Origin: Deinococcus sp. KSM4-11
Lineage (GTDB): Bacteria; Deinococcota; Deinococci; Deinococcales; Deinococcaceae
Direction of reading: 5' to 3'
Assembly (NCBI RefSeq): GCF_004801415.1
Contig: NZ_SSNX01000006.1
Coordinates: 124,001-188,000, forward strand
DNA length: 64,000 nucleotides
Part shown: one piece after another, positions 62,404 to 64,000 of the stretch
Numbering within the stretch: position 1 is the stretch's first letter
Layout: every line of letters starts with the position of its first letter
Notes under the pieces: generated by a model
Database searches by the model: none
The model's input: the letters and a program-made list of their open reading frames with translations, nothing else
Told to the model about the DNA's origin: nothing
Program-made: the position numbers and the translations under genes

Positions 62404-63762
62404 ATGTCCCCCGATCCGGCGGATGTGGCTGACGTGGCGTCCCTGAGCCTGGTCTTGCAGCACGCCCCGGTCATCCTGTTCGCCACGGATCTCGATGGAC
62501 GCATCACCCTGTCCACCGGGCAGGGCCTTCACGCCCTGGGCATCCGCCCGCATGAAATGGTCGGGCAGAACATCCGCAGTCGCACGGCACCATGGGGTGA
62601 CGTCGGCAGCCTGATCGATCGGGCCTTCGACGGTGGCGTCGTGTCGGGCACGTACATGCGCGCGGATCGGCACTATCAACTGGTGATCCAGCCCCTCCTC
62701 CGACCGGACGGGCAGCAGATTGGGATCACCGGCGTCGCCATCGACATCACGCCGCAGGTGCAGGCCACCCGGCAGGCCGAGGCGCTGCTGCGGCTGTCCG
62801 AGATGCTGGACGAAGCCCACTCGCGGCCCACCCTGCGCGAGACCCTGAGCGCCGCCCTGAAGACCCTCGCGGACTTCATGCCGCTCGACTTCCTGATCCT
62901 CTGGGCTCCCCAAGACGGCGAGTACCGGGCCACCGCGTGGTATGGCCCTCTCCCGGAGGCCGTCAGCGCGTACGCCCGGCAGGGCGTGGCCACTGCCTCC
63001 GCCCTGCGGTGGACACGCACGGCAGGCGGCACGTACCTGACAGATGAGGAGGTGCCGCCAGCGCTCCGTGCGCTGGGCGTCACCGGTATCGCGGTGCTGC
63101 CGCTGCCTGGTGGAGTGGCCGACACGCCGACCCTGCTGTGCGCGTACCGCCTTCAGGAGGGGCCGCCCTGGACGCTCCAGGAGCAGACCCTGTTGCAGGC
63201 GGCCGTCCGCAGCATCGCGGTGCTACAGGCGCGGCGCCAGCACCTCCATGACCTTGAGGAGGCGGCGCTGACCGATCCCCTGACCCGGCTCCCCAACCGC
63301 CGCGCGTTCGACCAGGACCTTGCTGATGCGCTCAGCCGCCCGGAGCGGCAGCAGGGGCCGCTGGGCCTGCTGATCACCGACATCGACGGCCTGAAGGCCG
63401 TGAACGACACGCAGGGGCATGAGCGCGGCGATGAGCTGCTCCGCACCTTCGCCGCCGCGCTGCGGGCCGTGCTGCGGGAGGGTGACCGCTGCTACCGGTT
63501 GGGGGGAGACGAATTTGCAGTTCTGCTGCCCGCCGTGGGCGAGGACAGCATCCCGACGCTCCTCACGCGGCTGGAACGGACGCTGGAACTGCTGAGGTAC
63601 GAGGGGTTCCCCGATGTCCGGGCCAGCGGCGGCGGCGCCGTATTCCCGGACGAAGCGTCCACCGGCAGCGCCCTGCTCCATCTCGCCGACCAGCGGATGT
63701 ACCACGTCAAGGCCACGCGTCAGGAACGGACGGGCCGGACAGGAACCCGCAAACCTGGGTAG
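62404..63762 (+). CDS. PAS-GAF diguanylate cyclase
   Basis: 452 aa. PAS domain about 15-120 (LQHAPVILFATDLDGRITLSTGQGLHALGI), GAF about 140-285 (ETLSAALKTLADFMPLDFLILWAP), GGDEF about 288-445 with DPLTRLPNRRAFDQDL, ITDIDGLKAVNDTQGHERGDELL and LGGDEFAVLL. The inhibitory site RxxD is intact (REGD five residues before GGDEF), unlike in the cyclase at 26196. No membrane segment, so it senses cytosolic signals. It makes c-di-GMP. Confidence 0.92.
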   Translation: MSPDPADVADVASLSLVLQHAPVILFATDLDGRITLSTGQGLHALGIRPHEMVGQNIRSRTAPWGDVGSLIDRAFDGGVVSGTYMRADRHYQLVIQPLLRPDGQQIGITGVAIDITPQVQATRQAEALLRLSEMLDEAHSRPTLRETLSAALKTLADFMPLDFLILWAPQDGEYRATAWYGPLPEAVSAYARQGVATASALRWTRTAGGTYLTDEEVPPALRALGVTGIAVLPLPGGVADTPTLLCAYRLQEGPPWTLQEQTLLQAAVRSIAVLQARRQHLHDLEEAALTDPLTRLPNRRAFDQDLADALSRPERQQGPLGLLITDIDGLKAVNDTQGHERGDELLRTFAAALRAVLREGDRCYRLGGDEFAVLLPAVGEDSIPTLLTRLERTLELLRYEGFPDVRASGGGAVFPDEASTGSALLHLADQRMYHVKATRQERTGRTGTRKPG

Positions 63763-63888
63763 GGTGCGAGGGCGAACCGGGTGAGGAATACGCCCGACGG
63801 TGTGGGAGGGAATCCGACCGGTTCAACGCCTCCGGCAGCGTGACCGAACCACCAGGAATCCCCCTGTGCGACGGGTTCTTCCTTCACC

Positions 63889-63894
63889 TACAGT
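63889..63894 (+). promoter_or_regulatory. Leaderless -10 element of the last gene
   Basis: TACAGT ends six bases before GTG 63901. Confidence 0.55.
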
Positions 63895-63900
63895 GATGGC

Positions 63901-64000
63901 GTGACGCTACTCGAGCGCACTCCCATCCTGAATGACCTCGTCCGTCTGCTGGCGGAGGCCACCGCGCGGCGCGGCCACATGGTCGTTCTGGGTGGGGAGG
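63901..64000 (+). CDS. Start of an AAA-ATPase/LuxR-type regulator (runs off the window)
   Basis: 33 codons from GTG 63901: MTLLERTPILNDLVRLL then GHMVVLGGE. LLER...L..LL..A..G.G..V.V.GE just before a P-loop is the standard opening of large LuxR-family or guanylate-cyclase-linked AAA regulators. The next residues should be AGIGKT or similar. The leaderless promoter fixes the start. Confidence 0.6.
   Translation, partial: MTLLERTPILNDLVRLLAEATARRGHMVVLGGE

Overview
The window looks like Deinococcus DNA. It is GC-rich throughout, with GC-rich third codon positions. Many genes have no Shine-Dalgarno sequence; instead a -10 hexamer of the form TAnnnT lies 5-7 bases before the start codon. This is the leaderless-mRNA signature described for Deinococcus. 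The gene content (class Ib ribonucleotide reductase, UvrA2-type ATPase, many sugar ABC transporter parts, GGDEF proteins) fits a secondary chromosome or megaplasmid of that genus. No rRNA, tRNA, CRISPR array or intact insertion sequence was seen.

Layout. 1-6.2 kb: a minus-strand module with a replication-relaxation-like protein, an unknown protein, a SpoIIIAA/Ycf45-like ATPase and a frameshifted lytic transglycosylase, broken by a 1.4-kb gene-free stretch full of degenerate repeats. 6.2-8.7 kb: small genes, a flavin-reductase-like gene cut off at its 3' end by an AT-rich patch, and an MBL-fold hydrolase. 8.8-11.2 kb: a collapsed sialic-acid (nan) locus: nanE, a signal-peptide/lyase-C-terminus chimera, a GntR regulator lacking a normal start codon, and gene fragments. 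11.3-17.5 kb: a GAF histidine kinase, a LAL-type LuxR regulator and an FAD monooxygenase. 17.8-22.1 kb: nrdI-nrdE-nrdF-glutaredoxin operon behind a strong promoter, a cobalamin riboswitch and an intrinsic terminator. 22.3-25.4 kb: a doubly frameshifted small gene and a rifampicin-phosphotransferase-like enzyme. 26-31 kb: a diguanylate cyclase, a Dabb protein, and a histidine kinase with a receiver-only response regulator.

31-38.5 kb: sugar cluster I. A ROK repressor, binding protein, amidohydrolase and two permeases are on the minus strand; a ROK kinase and an (alpha/alpha)6 glycosidase diverge from them. 38.7-43.8 kb: a TPR-BTAD regulator diverging from a tiny secreted peptide gene that carries a repeated octapeptide, then a UvrA2-like ATPase and a cupredoxin lipoprotein. 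The regulator/peptide pair is the best candidate for an undescribed signalling system here. 43.9-46.5 kb: sugar isomerase, TetR regulator and quinone oxidoreductase, with two related operators. 46.6-52.9 kb: exported lipoproteins, two tandem beta-propeller paralogues and a LysR regulator. 53.1-60.7 kb: sugar cluster II, a tightly overlapped operon ROK-MalF-MalG-binding protein-GH15-GH31 for alpha-glucosides. 60.9-64 kb: a tyrosine recombinase with an overlapping leader peptide, a PAS-GAF-GGDEF cyclase and the start of an ATPase/regulator.

Neither sugar cluster encodes its own ABC ATPase, so a shared MsiK/MalK-like subunit elsewhere is inferred. Several genes carry single-base frame breaks next to short homopolymers. 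These may be pseudogenes or assembly errors.
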